From positions 1-64,000 of the forward strand of contig NZ_JAIZZK010000024.1 in NCBI RefSeq assembly GCF_020443705.1: a stretch of DNA of 64,000 nt, in the 5' to 3' direction. Positions 54,306 to 63,034 of this stretch are shown here, in pieces. Below the pieces are notes generated by a model. It did no database searches and was not told where the DNA came from. It saw only the letters and a list, made by a program, of their open reading frames with translations. The position numbers and the translations under genes are program-made. Position 1 is the first letter of the stretch; each line of letters opens with the position of its first letter. Source of the stretch: Clostridium algoriphilum. Its GTDB lineage: Bacteria > Bacillota > Clostridia > Clostridiales > Clostridiaceae.

Positions 54306-55577
54306 ATGAAACTATTTAAAATGAATCTTACCAAGAAAATTTTTATTGCTCTTGTTCTTGGTATTCTTTACGGAATAATATCAAATCTTTTATTACCTAA
54401 AGGCTTTAACATAGGAATTAATAAATGGATATTAGCTCCTGTTGGAACCATCTTTTTCAACTTAATTAAAATGGTAGTAGTTCCATTAGTTTTCTTTTCT
54501 CTAATTTGCGGTTCAGCAAGTATTGGAGATACTAAAAAATTGGGACGAGTTAGCGGTAAGATAATATCTTTTTATCTGACAACAACAGCCTTTGCAGTTG
54601 TTATTGGGTTAATTTTTGCAAATCTACTTAAACCTGGCGTTGGAGTTGTAATTCCAACAGATGCTGCAATCCAAACAACTAAACCACCATTTATTATGGA
54701 CATATTTGTGAATATGGTTCCTACAAACCCTTTCGACGCACTTGTGAAAGGTGATATGCTTCAAATCATTGTATTTGCTATTTTTGTTGGTGTTACAATT
54801 AGTATTATCGGAGAACCTGTGAAACCTCTTCTTAATATATGTAATCAACTTAATGATGTTTTTTTAAAGATTATAGGATCAGTTATGAAACTTGCTCCAT
54901 ATGGAGTATTTGCACTTATTGCAAAGGTTATATCGCTTCAAGGCCTTGATATTCTTATGAGTCTCTTAAAATTAATTGGAGTTGTATATCTTGCACTTGT
55001 AGTTCATTGCCTAGTAACATACTTTGGTTCATTAAAGTTGATAGGACATTTAAGCCCAATAAAGTTTTTCAAGAAATTTTGGCCTGTAATGATGTTTGGA
55101 TTTTCAACATCAAGCAGTAGTGCAACAATACCTGTAAATCTTGAAGCATGTGAAAATAAACTTGGTGTTAAAGGGAGTATTGCAAGTTTCACTATTCCTC
55201 TTGGCGCCACAATAAATATGGATGGAACTGCAATAATGCAGGGAGTTGGTGCTGTATTTATTGCACAAGTATATGGAATAGAGCTTACTTTAACAAGTCA
55301 ACTTATGATAATATTATCGGCAACACTTGCTTCAATTGGAACAGCAGGAGTCCCAGGAGCTGGAACCATAATGTTGTCTATGGTTGTTACACAGGTAGGG
55401 CTTCCTATTGAAGGAATTGCACTTATACTTGCAGTAGATAGAATTCTCGATATGGGAAGAACAGTTCTAAATATTACAGGAGATGCTGTTGGTACATGCC
55501 TCGTTGCAAATTCAGAAAAAGAACTTGATCTAAATACTTTTAATTCAGAGGATACAAATGTGACAGTAAATATGTAA
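54306..55577 (+). CDS. Dicarboxylate/amino acid:cation symporter (DAACS family)
   Basis: Imports glutamate, aspartate or C4-dicarboxylates with H+ or Na+. Seen: several membrane helices, FSLICGSASIGD, the re-entrant serine-rich loop FGFSTSSSSATIPVN, the NMDGTAIMQG motif that binds cation, and DRILDMGRTVLNITGD near the end with the Arg/Asn residues of the substrate site. The 423-aa length is typical of GltP/GltT. GGAGG precedes the ATG. Single gene. Confidence 0.92.
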   Translation: MKLFKMNLTKKIFIALVLGILYGIISNLLLPKGFNIGINKWILAPVGTIFFNLIKMVVVPLVFFSLICGSASIGDTKKLGRVSGKIISFYLTTTAFAVVIGLIFANLLKPGVGVVIPTDAAIQTTKPPFIMDIFVNMVPTNPFDALVKGDMLQIIVFAIFVGVTISIIGEPVKPLLNICNQLNDVFLKIIGSVMKLAPYGVFALIAKVISLQGLDILMSLLKLIGVVYLALVVHCLVTYFGSLKLIGHLSPIKFFKKFWPVMMFGFSTSSSSATIPVNLEACENKLGVKGSIASFTIPLGATINMDGTAIMQGVGAVFIAQVYGIELTLTSQLMIILSATLASIGTAGVPGAGTIMLSMVVTQVGLPIEGIALILAVDRILDMGRTVLNITGDAVGTCLVANSEKELDLNTFNSEDTNVTVNM

Positions 55578-55581
55578 AAAT

Positions 55582-55622
55582 AAAGAAGCTGATAAGATTA
55601 ATAAAATCTTATCAGCTTCTTT
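55582..55622. terminator. Shared terminator between symporter and GNAT genes
   Basis: AAAGAAGCTGATAAGATT pairs perfectly with AATCTTATCAGCTTCTTT. The right arm runs into the GNAT stop codon. Confidence 0.85.
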
Positions 55623-56112
55623 AATCTATCGCTAAAATCATATCATACCATTTAGCGCCACCATGTACTGATTCAGATATACCCATATTTATGTATCCAA
55701 ACTTTGTATAATAATGAATAAGTTTCTCTTTACAAGTTAAAATAACACCTTTGCGACCTGTTACCCTTGATTTCTCTATCATATAATTCATTAACTGTGC
55801 TGCAATTCCCTGATTACGATACTCTGAAATCACATCGAGTCCAAAAATAGTCTGGTAATTTCCATTTGGAATATGTAGTGTAGAATTTTCATAGAGTTTA
55901 TCATAGATAACAGTTCCATTAATAGCACATCCATTGATAAACCCAATGATTTCACCCTCTGTTTCAGCTACAAAAAAACTTTCTGAAAACGTCTTAATCC
56001 GTTGCTCTAAAGATAACCTCGTAGCTGCTTCTGCCTCTGGAAAACAGCTTGCTTCTACTTTTGTTACTGCATCTAAATCTTCAATGCATGCTTGTCTAAT
56101 TTTAAGATTCAT
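55621..56112 (-). CDS. GNAT-family N-acetyltransferase
   Basis: A 163-aa acetyltransferase. Seen: KIRQACIEDLDAVTKVE at the N-terminus, ETEGEIIGFINGC (motif D/A region), the acetyl-CoA loop VISEYRNQGIAAQLMNYMIE with the Q/RxxGxA motif, and YYTKFGY near the end. It resembles arylalkylamine-type acetyltransferases. The substrate is unknown. GGGGAAT precedes the ATG. Confidence 0.85.
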   Translation of the reverse strand: MNLKIRQACIEDLDAVTKVEASCFPEAEAATRLSLEQRIKTFSESFFVAETEGEIIGFINGCAINGTVIYDKLYENSTLHIPNGNYQTIFGLDVISEYRNQGIAAQLMNYMIEKSRVTGRKGVILTCKEKLIHYYTKFGYINMGISESVHGGAKWYDMILAID

Positions 56113-56258
56113 TATAATTCCCCTTTCATAATCATTATTTGCAAACTATTTTTACTAGACATTTGCTATAATTACAACCAACGCCTTTGAGTAAAAAAAT
56201 TATAGCATATTGTTCATGTTATTACAATTCTGTTCCAACCTAGAAAAGCAGGTTAAAA

Positions 56259-56302
56259 TAAGCTAAAGGTTGTAGCATTAAACTAATGCCACACTTTTAG
56301 CT
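56259..56302 (-). terminator. Terminator of the malEFG unit
   Basis: AGCTAAAGGTTGTAGCATTA pairs with TAATGCCACACTTTTAGCT with two mismatches; the minus strand continues TTATTTTAAC. Confidence 0.65.
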
Positions 56303-56361
56303 CATATATTTAGATGTATTAATTATCAATTGCGGTGCTACTACTTTTATAATTTTATACA

Positions 56362-57213
56362 CTAACCCTTAACACTACCTACTGTAAGCCCACCAACAAG
56401 GTATTTAGATAAGCAAATAAATAATATCATTACAGGAAGCGCTGTAATTAAAGCCCCTGCAGAATATATACCCCATGCAGTATTAAATTGTCCTTGCATA
56501 CTTACTAGTCCAACAGGTAAAGTTAGTTTCACCGCATCATTTATGATTACACTTGCAACTATATATTCAGACCAAGCTCCCATGAAGGAAAATAATGCTG
56601 TTAATGCAACTGCTGGTCTTGCAAGTGGTAATATTATCTGGTAAAAAGACCTAAATACTGAAGCTCCATCTACATAAGCACTCTCCTCAAGTGACTTAGG
56701 AATGGTATCATAAAATCCTTTCATCATCCAAATATTAAAAGGAATTGATGTAGATACATAGATTACTGCCAACGCAATATAACTATTTGTCATATTCAAA
56801 TTAATTATCATTAAATATAAAGGCAACAAAGTCATGGCTAATGGAAACATCTGAGTAACTAAAATTAAAGATAGTCCCATATTTTTACCTCTAAATTCAA
56901 ACCTAGAAAATGTATATGCAGCTGTAACAGAAAGCATTACGCTAAAAATACAGGCGCAACTTGATACAATTAAACTATGCAAAAGCCAATGTAACATATC
57001 ATATTGTATAAATGCTTGTTTAAAATTATCAAATGTTGCATTTTGTGGAATTATATTTAGAGATTTAGTGAACAAGGCATTTGATGGTCTTAAAGATATT
57101 GTTAATATATTTAATATTGGATATAATGAGCATATGCATGCAACTACTAAAATTGCATATATCAATATTATTTTACCAAGAGAATCCGTTTTATTAAATT
57201 TTTTATTTTTCAT
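56362..57213 (-). CDS. malG: Sugar ABC transporter permease, MalG-like
   Basis: Inner-membrane subunit with six predicted helices and the EAA loop EESAYVDGASVFRSFYQIILPL near residue 195, which contacts the ATPase. The C-terminal GLTVGSVKG is typical of MalG. AGAGGTG lies 7 bp before the ATG at 57213; the GTG at 57222 is within that site. The 283-aa length fits. Last gene of malEFG; the ATPase (MalK/MsiK) is not in this cluster. Confidence 0.9.
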   Translation of the reverse strand: MKNKKFNKTDSLGKIILIYAILVVACICSLYPILNILTISLRPSNALFTKSLNIIPQNATFDNFKQAFIQYDMLHWLLHSLIVSSCACIFSVMLSVTAAYTFSRFEFRGKNMGLSLILVTQMFPLAMTLLPLYLMIINLNMTNSYIALAVIYVSTSIPFNIWMMKGFYDTIPKSLEESAYVDGASVFRSFYQIILPLARPAVALTALFSFMGAWSEYIVASVIINDAVKLTLPVGLVSMQGQFNTAWGIYSAGALITALPVMILFICLSKYLVGGLTVGSVKG

Positions 57214-57224
57214 GCATTTCACCT

Positions 57225-58154
57225 CTAATCATCTGATTTTTGAGCTCTAATAAAGACGGTACTAAATGCTAGCAAAATTAAGAATATAATTACCGAAAGT
57301 GCTGCTGATTGACCATACCTGAAATATTGGAACGCTCTCTTAAATACCATAGTTATAAGAATTTGAGATTCATCTGAAGCTGAACCACTTGTAATTATAT
57401 ATATTACATTAACCATATTAAATGTCCACACTGTTCCGAGTATTATAGCAGGAGTAAGTATTGGTTTTAAAAGTGGTAAAGTTATACCTTTAAATTTTTG
57501 AAAATTCGAAGCCCCATCCAATTCTGCAGCTTCATATAACTCTTCTGGAATACTTGAAAGGCCACCAAGTGATATCATCATCATAAAAGGAATACCAAGC
57601 CATATGTTAGTTATAATACAAGCCACAAAAGTCCAGCTCGGTATAGATAACCATGGAATGGCTGCCGCATTACCAAAAATATGTGTTAAAATAATATTAA
57701 CAGAACCGTATTCTACATTAAACATACCTTTCCAAGTCATCGCAGCAATATACTGTGGCACCGCCCAAGGTAAAATCAGCAAAACTCTTATAAATGCTTT
57801 ACCTGGCAATTTTCTATTTAAAATTATTGCAAGAAATAATCCTACTGAAACATGGAAAAATATATTAATGGCAGTCCATATAACTGTTCTTATTAAAGTG
57901 GAATAAAATAAACTATCAGATAGTATATTCTTGTAATTATCTAGGCCAATCCAAGGATAAATCTGACTTTTTAAATTTAATAAAGTTACATTTTTAAATG
58001 AAATTATTATTTCATATATAAGTGGATAAGCTACAACAAGTATTAAGACTATAGTAGCAGGTGCTAAAAAAAGGAAGGGTGTCAACTTTCCTCGTCCTAT
58101 TCCTAAATTACTACTTACTCGTTTCCTCTTTTTTCTTTTAACGATCACCTTCAT
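57225..58154 (-). CDS. malF: Sugar ABC transporter permease, MalF-like
   Basis: Partner of MalG, 309 aa. A short basic N-terminus is followed by six predicted helices and the EAA loop EELYEAAELDGASNFQKFKG. It lacks the long periplasmic loop of enteric MalF, as usual in Firmicutes. AAAGGAG precedes the ATG. It is 11 bp before malG and 55 bp after malE. Confidence 0.9.
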   Translation of the reverse strand: MKVIVKRKKRKRVSSNLGIGRGKLTPFLFLAPATIVLILVVAYPLIYEIIISFKNVTLLNLKSQIYPWIGLDNYKNILSDSLFYSTLIRTVIWTAINIFFHVSVGLFLAIILNRKLPGKAFIRVLLILPWAVPQYIAAMTWKGMFNVEYGSVNIILTHIFGNAAAIPWLSIPSWTFVACIITNIWLGIPFMMMISLGGLSSIPEELYEAAELDGASNFQKFKGITLPLLKPILTPAIILGTVWTFNMVNVIYIITSGSASDESQILITMVFKRAFQYFRYGQSAALSVIIFLILLAFSTVFIRAQKSDD

Positions 58155-58209
58155 GTGAACTCTCCTTTCTTAAAATAAAAGAGGATTTCTCCCCTTTTAT
58201 AAATGTATT

Positions 58210-59484
58210 CTATAACCCCAAAGCTTTTATTCCATCCTCAGCTTTCTTCTGCATAATTGCTCCTGCATCCTCGGGCTTTGTCTTTCCTGATAATACATCT
58301 TGTTGAACCGGTTTAACAGCATCCCAAATAGCTCTCATTTGTGTAATAACTGGCATTGGTATCGCTTTAGATAATTGATCCTTTTGTCCTACTATTAATG
58401 GATTACCTGTAATCTTAGCATCTTTAATAGCCTCATTATTAGTTGGAATTTGTTGATGTGCTACAACCATCTTTAACTGTGCATCTTTTGAGTTTACAAA
58501 CATAAGGAACTTCTTAACCGCAGCTACTTTATTTACATCCTTTACTCCTGCAGATACTGTATATCCTTTAACCGCTGAGTAAGGTGCTGGAGATTTACCG
58601 TTTATTGTAGGTATTGACATTATACCAAAATCAATACCGGCTTTAGTATAATCTGCAAAACCCCATGGTCCATTAATTATAAATGCAGCTTTTCCACCTT
58701 TGAATAAATTATCAGCTATTGTTGCATCGGATTCCTTAGGAATTAAACCTTCAGTGTGTATTTTTTTCATGAAAGTCATCCACTGCGTAACCGCTGGTGT
58801 ATTTAGTGTTGGTTTAGGTGAAGCGGAATTAACATCATCAAATACTTTACCACCAAAAGCTCCTAAGAACCCAACTGCGAAAAATGGTTCAACTTCATTA
58901 AATACTAAACCATATTCAACCTTACCATCTTTTTTAAGTTGTAGTCCCATTGCTTCTAATTCCTCAAAAGTTTTAGGAGGAGTTGTCACTAACTTCTTAT
59001 TGTACGAAACTAAAACTTCATTACCATTTCTATCTGGAAGCATATATTGTTTTCCTGTAAACTTACCAGCTTCTAATGACTTCTGATCCAATGTTTTCAT
59101 GAAATCTGCTCCAACAATAGTATCAACAGGTTGTACTAAACTACCTGGAACAAATACTCCAAGGTTATCATTTGGTGATAATACAATATCAGGACCTGTT
59201 GTACCTAATGAAGCGGTTGTAAAATTTTTCCTTAAATCTTCAGTTTCATAATGTGTTCTTTTAACTGTTATGTTAGGGTTAGCAGTATGAAAGTCAATAA
59301 TTAGTTTATCCAGTATTTTTTGTGCAGATGCATCATCTTGTTCCCAGAAAGCTATACTTACCGGCTTAGTTGAATCTACTGCAGTAGAAGCTTTATCAGA
59401 TGTTTTACTACCACACCCCGATAATGTGCCTACGACCATTGTTGATACCATTGCAATAGCCATAATTGTTTTAATTTTTTTCAT
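58210..59484 (-). CDS. malE: Sugar-binding lipoprotein, MalE-like
   Basis: Extracellular solute-binding protein of family 1. Seen: a lipoprotein signal with lipobox LSGC (Cys24), VSIAFWEQDDASAQKIL, NDNLGVFVPGSLVQPVD, and AAFIINGPWGFADYTKAG, the conserved region of maltose-type binding proteins, then SAVKGYTVSAG. The 424-aa length is typical. Substrate is inferred to be maltose or another alpha-glucoside from the GH13/GH65/pgmB context and the malR-type boxes upstream. Confidence 0.9.
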   Translation of the reverse strand: MKKIKTIMAIAMVSTMVVGTLSGCGSKTSDKASTAVDSTKPVSIAFWEQDDASAQKILDKLIIDFHTANPNITVKRTHYETEDLRKNFTTASLGTTGPDIVLSPNDNLGVFVPGSLVQPVDTIVGADFMKTLDQKSLEAGKFTGKQYMLPDRNGNEVLVSYNKKLVTTPPKTFEELEAMGLQLKKDGKVEYGLVFNEVEPFFAVGFLGAFGGKVFDDVNSASPKPTLNTPAVTQWMTFMKKIHTEGLIPKESDATIADNLFKGGKAAFIINGPWGFADYTKAGIDFGIMSIPTINGKSPAPYSAVKGYTVSAGVKDVNKVAAVKKFLMFVNSKDAQLKMVVAHQQIPTNNEAIKDAKITGNPLIVGQKDQLSKAIPMPVITQMRAIWDAVKPVQQDVLSGKTKPEDAGAIMQKKAEDGIKALGL

Positions 59485-59573
59485 TTCTTTGCCCCCCTTA
59501 AATTTGTGAAAAAGAATTCAGAAACTTGTTTCAAGCTTTTCTTTTTAACTAATAGTTTGTTTATAGTTAATCA

Positions 59574-59608
59574 TGAAAACGTTTGTAGTAACCATGCAAC
59601 CGTTTGCC
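59574..59608 (-). promoter_or_regulatory. Two LacI-type (MalR/cre-like) boxes before malE
   Basis: TGAAAACGTTTGTA (59574-59587) and TGCAACCGTTTGCC (59595-59608) lie 21 bp centre to centre. Both match the AACGTTT core of LacI-family operators. The second resembles boxes at 60977 and 62274. Confidence 0.65.
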
Positions 59609-59633
59609 CAAATTGATTTTACTATTAATTCCC

Positions 59634-60935
59634 TTATATGTCAAACTGAATTACAAAAATTACAACCTTATTTTCAAGCATTAATTTACCTTGTATAACG
59701 GTAACCACTGTACCATCTACAATATTAATATATTCGCCTTCAGCAACATTTATACTAATATTTCCTTGCTGCTTGCCCACATTAAATATTCCAATAATCT
59801 TTTCATTTTTCATTGAATAGGATGCTACAATAACATCTTTATCCTCAGCAGTATGAATTTCATAAAAACCCTTAGCCATAATTTCTTTCTTCTTTATAGA
59901 TCCAAGAGTTTTTAATAACTCTACAAAGTCTTCTTTTACTCCATTCCAGTTTATTTTATCTATATCAAAAAGACTTGGCGTGCTAACCGCTTGTGCCTCC
60001 TGCCCTGCATATAAAAGTGTACAACCCTTTTGAAAATATAAAAAACCTGTCCAAATTTTTAAAGCATCTTCATCATGAATAAGATTCTTAGCTCTAATCT
60101 GATCATGATTTTCTAAAAACCTTAGCTTAACATAGTTATCTGGATATATTGACTCTTGGATTGATACTCTATCTATATAATGCTTTAATGAATTTTGCCC
60201 ATTAAAATAGCCTAAATATTCCATATTAACATCATAATCATAAGCAATGTCAAAAGCCTGATATATCTCACTGTCAGATAAGCATGTAAAACCATTTTTT
60301 CTCATGCTGAGGATGAAACTTGGATCTACGCTCTCAGACAGCCATAAGGTATTTCCATTGACTTTTGTTACTTCATCTCTTGCGCTTAGCCAAAATTCTA
60401 GTGGTACCAGTGGAGCCACATCACATCTAAAACCATCTACCCCGAGGCTTATCCAATATTTTAAGGTTTCAATTTGATAATTCCATAATTCTTTATTAGT
60501 ATAATCAAGGTCCACTACGTCTGACCAATCGGAAGCCTTGTTACCAAGTCTACCATCTATATTTTTGTAAAAAAACGGTTTATGATTTTCTGTAAGAAAT
60601 GAATCTGGTGAAGTATGATTGTAAACTACATCTATTATGCATAACATTCCTAGGGAGTGTATCTTATTAAGCAACCTCTTAAAATCCCCTAAATTGCCAT
60701 AATCAGGGTTCACTTCCCTATAGTTTTTTATTGCGTAAGGGCATCCAAGTGTACCTTTTTTATTTTTTGTTCCAATAGGATGAATTGGCAGAAGCCATAT
60801 AATATCTGTCCCTAAGTACTTTATTCTTTCTAAATCCTCTTCAACATCTTTAAAAGTTCCATTAATTCCATGATTTCTCACATATATAGAGTACATTACT
60901 TTGTTTCTCAAAGACACATTTGTATTTTTAGCCAT
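59634..60935 (-). CDS. Alpha-amylase-family glycosidase (GH13)
   Basis: Cytoplasmic GH13 enzyme (no signal peptide), acting on short alpha-glucosides. Seen: region I DVVYNHTS, region II GVDGFRCDVAPLVP with the nucleophile Asp, region III LWLSESVDPSF with the acid/base Glu and region IV FLENHDQIRA with the third Asp. The 433-aa size is shorter than most amylases; a compact C-terminal beta domain follows. ATG at 60935 has GGAGG upstream; the TTG at 60941 is too close to it. The gene lies between malR and malE. Confidence 0.87.
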   Translation of the reverse strand: MAKNTNVSLRNKVMYSIYVRNHGINGTFKDVEEDLERIKYLGTDIIWLLPIHPIGTKNKKGTLGCPYAIKNYREVNPDYGNLGDFKRLLNKIHSLGMLCIIDVVYNHTSPDSFLTENHKPFFYKNIDGRLGNKASDWSDVVDLDYTNKELWNYQIETLKYWISLGVDGFRCDVAPLVPLEFWLSARDEVTKVNGNTLWLSESVDPSFILSMRKNGFTCLSDSEIYQAFDIAYDYDVNMEYLGYFNGQNSLKHYIDRVSIQESIYPDNYVKLRFLENHDQIRAKNLIHDEDALKIWTGFLYFQKGCTLLYAGQEAQAVSTPSLFDIDKINWNGVKEDFVELLKTLGSIKKKEIMAKGFYEIHTAEDKDVIVASYSMKNEKIIGIFNVGKQQGNISINVAEGEYINIVDGTVVTVIQGKLMLENKVVIFVIQFDI

Positions 60936-60976
60936 AAACAACCTCCATATTTTTATTATTGTCCTCTATTGGATTG

Positions 60977-60990
60977 TGCAAACGAGTGCA
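60977..60990 (-). promoter_or_regulatory. LacI-type operator before the GH13 gene
   Basis: TGCAAACGAGTGCA is an imperfect palindrome, upstream of the GH13 start and similar to the boxes at 59595 and 62274. Confidence 0.6.
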
Positions 60991-61099
60991 TAAAATGATA
61001 AAAAATAATAAACCCATTTTATTACAATTTCACTTGAAATAGCAAGGTTTATTTTCTTCATATTATGTAAATATATCCAAAAGCCTTAGACACCTATAG

Positions 61100-62098
61100 T
61101 TATTCGGTTGATTCTCTTTCAACTAATTTTGTGTCGATAATGTAATTGTTTATATATTCCTTCTCGTTTTCCAATTTATTTATTAATAACTTAACTGCAA
61201 AATAACCTAATTCCTCAGAATTGATATCTACTGAAGATAGTGTTGGATTTCTGTAAGCAGCAAGTGGTGTGTTATTAAACCCGATAATTGAAATATGCTG
61301 ATCTGACATTTCACTTAAAGCTTTTGATGCGCCAAAAGCAATTAAATCATCAGTGGTAACAACCGCTGTAGGGCTCCCTTTACTTAAGATTTTTTTCATA
61401 GCATCATAGCCACTTTTTTCTGTAAACTCTGCTACTTGTATCATATTTTCATCTATTTTTTCACCAATGTTCTCCATAGCTCTCGTGTAACCTTCTAATC
61501 TATTTATAGTTACATTAAGCGTAGGTGGACCTCCTATAAATGCAATTTTTCTCTCACCCTTTTGTATAAGATAATTAACAACGCTGTACATGGCATGAAA
61601 GTTATCATTATCAACCCATAAAACCCCGACCGTATTTTCTGGTTTACCTATTACTACAAAGGGATAATCTGCTTCTTTCAAATAAGCAATACATTTGTCA
61701 TTCTTCCTTACTACTGGCAAAATAATTCCATCAACTCTTCTGCTGTTCATTAAACTTGCTATATGCTCTACTTCTTGATCTTCGTTATTACTGTAAGTAT
61801 ACATGATATAATATCCTTTTTTTTGAGCATAATGACTTATGCCTCTCATAATTTGAATAAAAAAAGGATTAACAAACAAATCTTCATCAGTGTTAGGTAA
61901 AATAAGTCCTATAGTCTTTGTTGTTTTACTGACTAGGCTCCTAGCTATTGCATTAGGATGATAGTCCATTTCCTTCATTGTTTTGTAGACCCTTTGTTTT
62001 GTTGCATCACTAATTCTAGGATTATCTGCAAGTACTCTTGAAACTGTGGAGGGTGATACGTTTGCTAACTTTGCTACATCTTTTATAGTTACTGACAT
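61100..62098 (-). CDS. malR: LacI-family repressor, MalR-like
   Basis: DNA-binding regulator of the alpha-glucoside regulon. Seen: the LacI helix-turn-helix MSVTIKDVAKLANVSPSTVS followed by RVLADNPRISD, then the ligand domain with IGLILPNTDEDLFVNPFF, GGPPTLN, ISIIGFNNTPL and LGYFAVKLLINKLE. The 332-aa length is typical. ATG at 62098 has GGGGAGTG upstream; the longer frame to 62167 is not supported. It lies between the divergent pgmB and GH13/malEFG units, both with matching boxes. Confidence 0.92.
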   Translation of the reverse strand: MSVTIKDVAKLANVSPSTVSRVLADNPRISDATKQRVYKTMKEMDYHPNAIARSLVSKTTKTIGLILPNTDEDLFVNPFFIQIMRGISHYAQKKGYYIMYTYSNNEDQEVEHIASLMNSRRVDGIILPVVRKNDKCIAYLKEADYPFVVIGKPENTVGVLWVDNDNFHAMYSVVNYLIQKGERKIAFIGGPPTLNVTINRLEGYTRAMENIGEKIDENMIQVAEFTEKSGYDAMKKILSKGSPTAVVTTDDLIAFGASKALSEMSDQHISIIGFNNTPLAAYRNPTLSSVDINSEELGYFAVKLLINKLENEKEYINNYIIDTKLVERESTE

Positions 62099-62273
62099 GA
62101 AAACTTCACTCCCCAATTTGTAAAAATATTCTATGCTTATTATATTATTAAATATAATATTAATCAAGGTTGCTCATGCAACTAGCGTAACTCTCTAACG
62201 AAACTTAACATTATGTTAGTTTATATATATTACAACGACACTCACATGTATAAAAATAAATGAAACTATTTTG

Positions 62274-62287
62274 TGCAAACGCATTCA
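62274..62287 (+). promoter_or_regulatory. LacI-type operator before pgmB
   Basis: TGCAAACGCATTCA lies about 65 bp before the pgmB ribosome site and shares TGCAAACG with the box at 60977. Confidence 0.6.
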
Positions 62288-62351
62288 CAAATGCATAATT
62301 TTATATTATTATATTAATATAGGCATTAAAGTAAAATTAAAGGAGAGCTAT

Positions 62352-62999
62352 ATGTATAACATTAAAGCAATTATATTTGATTTAGATGGCGTATTAGTTG
62401 CTACTTCTAAATATCATTATTTAGCATGGAAGAGACTAGCACAAGAATTGAACATTGAATTTACTATAGAAGAAAATGAGAGACTTAAAGGTGTAAGCAG
62501 AATGAACTCATTGGAAATCATATTAGAGATAGGTAATATTACATTAGATGATGACACTAAAATTGAACTAGCAGAAAAAAAGAATACTTGGTATGTGGAG
62601 TATATCTCTAAATTAACTCCCACTGATATTTTACCTGGAGTTATTGATTTTATAGAAAGCGTCAAGGAAAGTAATTTGAAAATTGCCTTAGGTTCTGCAA
62701 GTAAGAATTCTATGCTTATTCTTAATAAATTGAATTTAACGCATTATTTTGACGCGATAATTGATGGTACAAAAGTTTCTAGAGCAAAACCTGATCCTGA
62801 AGTTTTCTTAAAAGGTGCGCAGGCACTTAAAGTATTGCCTTGTCAATGTATTGTCTTTGAAGATGCACAAGCTGGAATCGATGCTGCCATTAATGCTGGA
62901 ATGCTCTCCATCGGAATAGGTTCTAAAGATATACTAAAAAAAGCTAATTTAGTACTTTCAGGATTTTCTAATATAATTTTTGATAAATTGGAGCTATAA
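62352..62999 (+). CDS. pgmB: Beta-phosphoglucomutase
   Basis: HAD-family mutase turning beta-glucose 1-phosphate into glucose 6-phosphate. Seen: the nucleophile and acid/base FDLDGVL, the cap with KYHYLAWKRLAQELNI and ERLKGVSRMNSLEI, LGSASKNSM and DGTKVSRAKPDPEVF, then FEDAQAGIDAAINAGM. The 215-aa length fits. AAAGGAG precedes the ATG at 62352; the frame to 62271 is an extension. The GH65 gene follows 35 bp on, giving the classic phosphorylase plus mutase pair. Confidence 0.93.
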   Translation: MYNIKAIIFDLDGVLVATSKYHYLAWKRLAQELNIEFTIEENERLKGVSRMNSLEIILEIGNITLDDDTKIELAEKKNTWYVEYISKLTPTDILPGVIDFIESVKESNLKIALGSASKNSMLILNKLNLTHYFDAIIDGTKVSRAKPDPEVFLKGAQALKVLPCQCIVFEDAQAGIDAAINAGMLSIGIGSKDILKKANLVLSGFSNIIFDKLEL

Positions 63000-63034
63000 A
63001 GAGAGAAACTAGGAGGCTAACAAGGAGGATTTAA

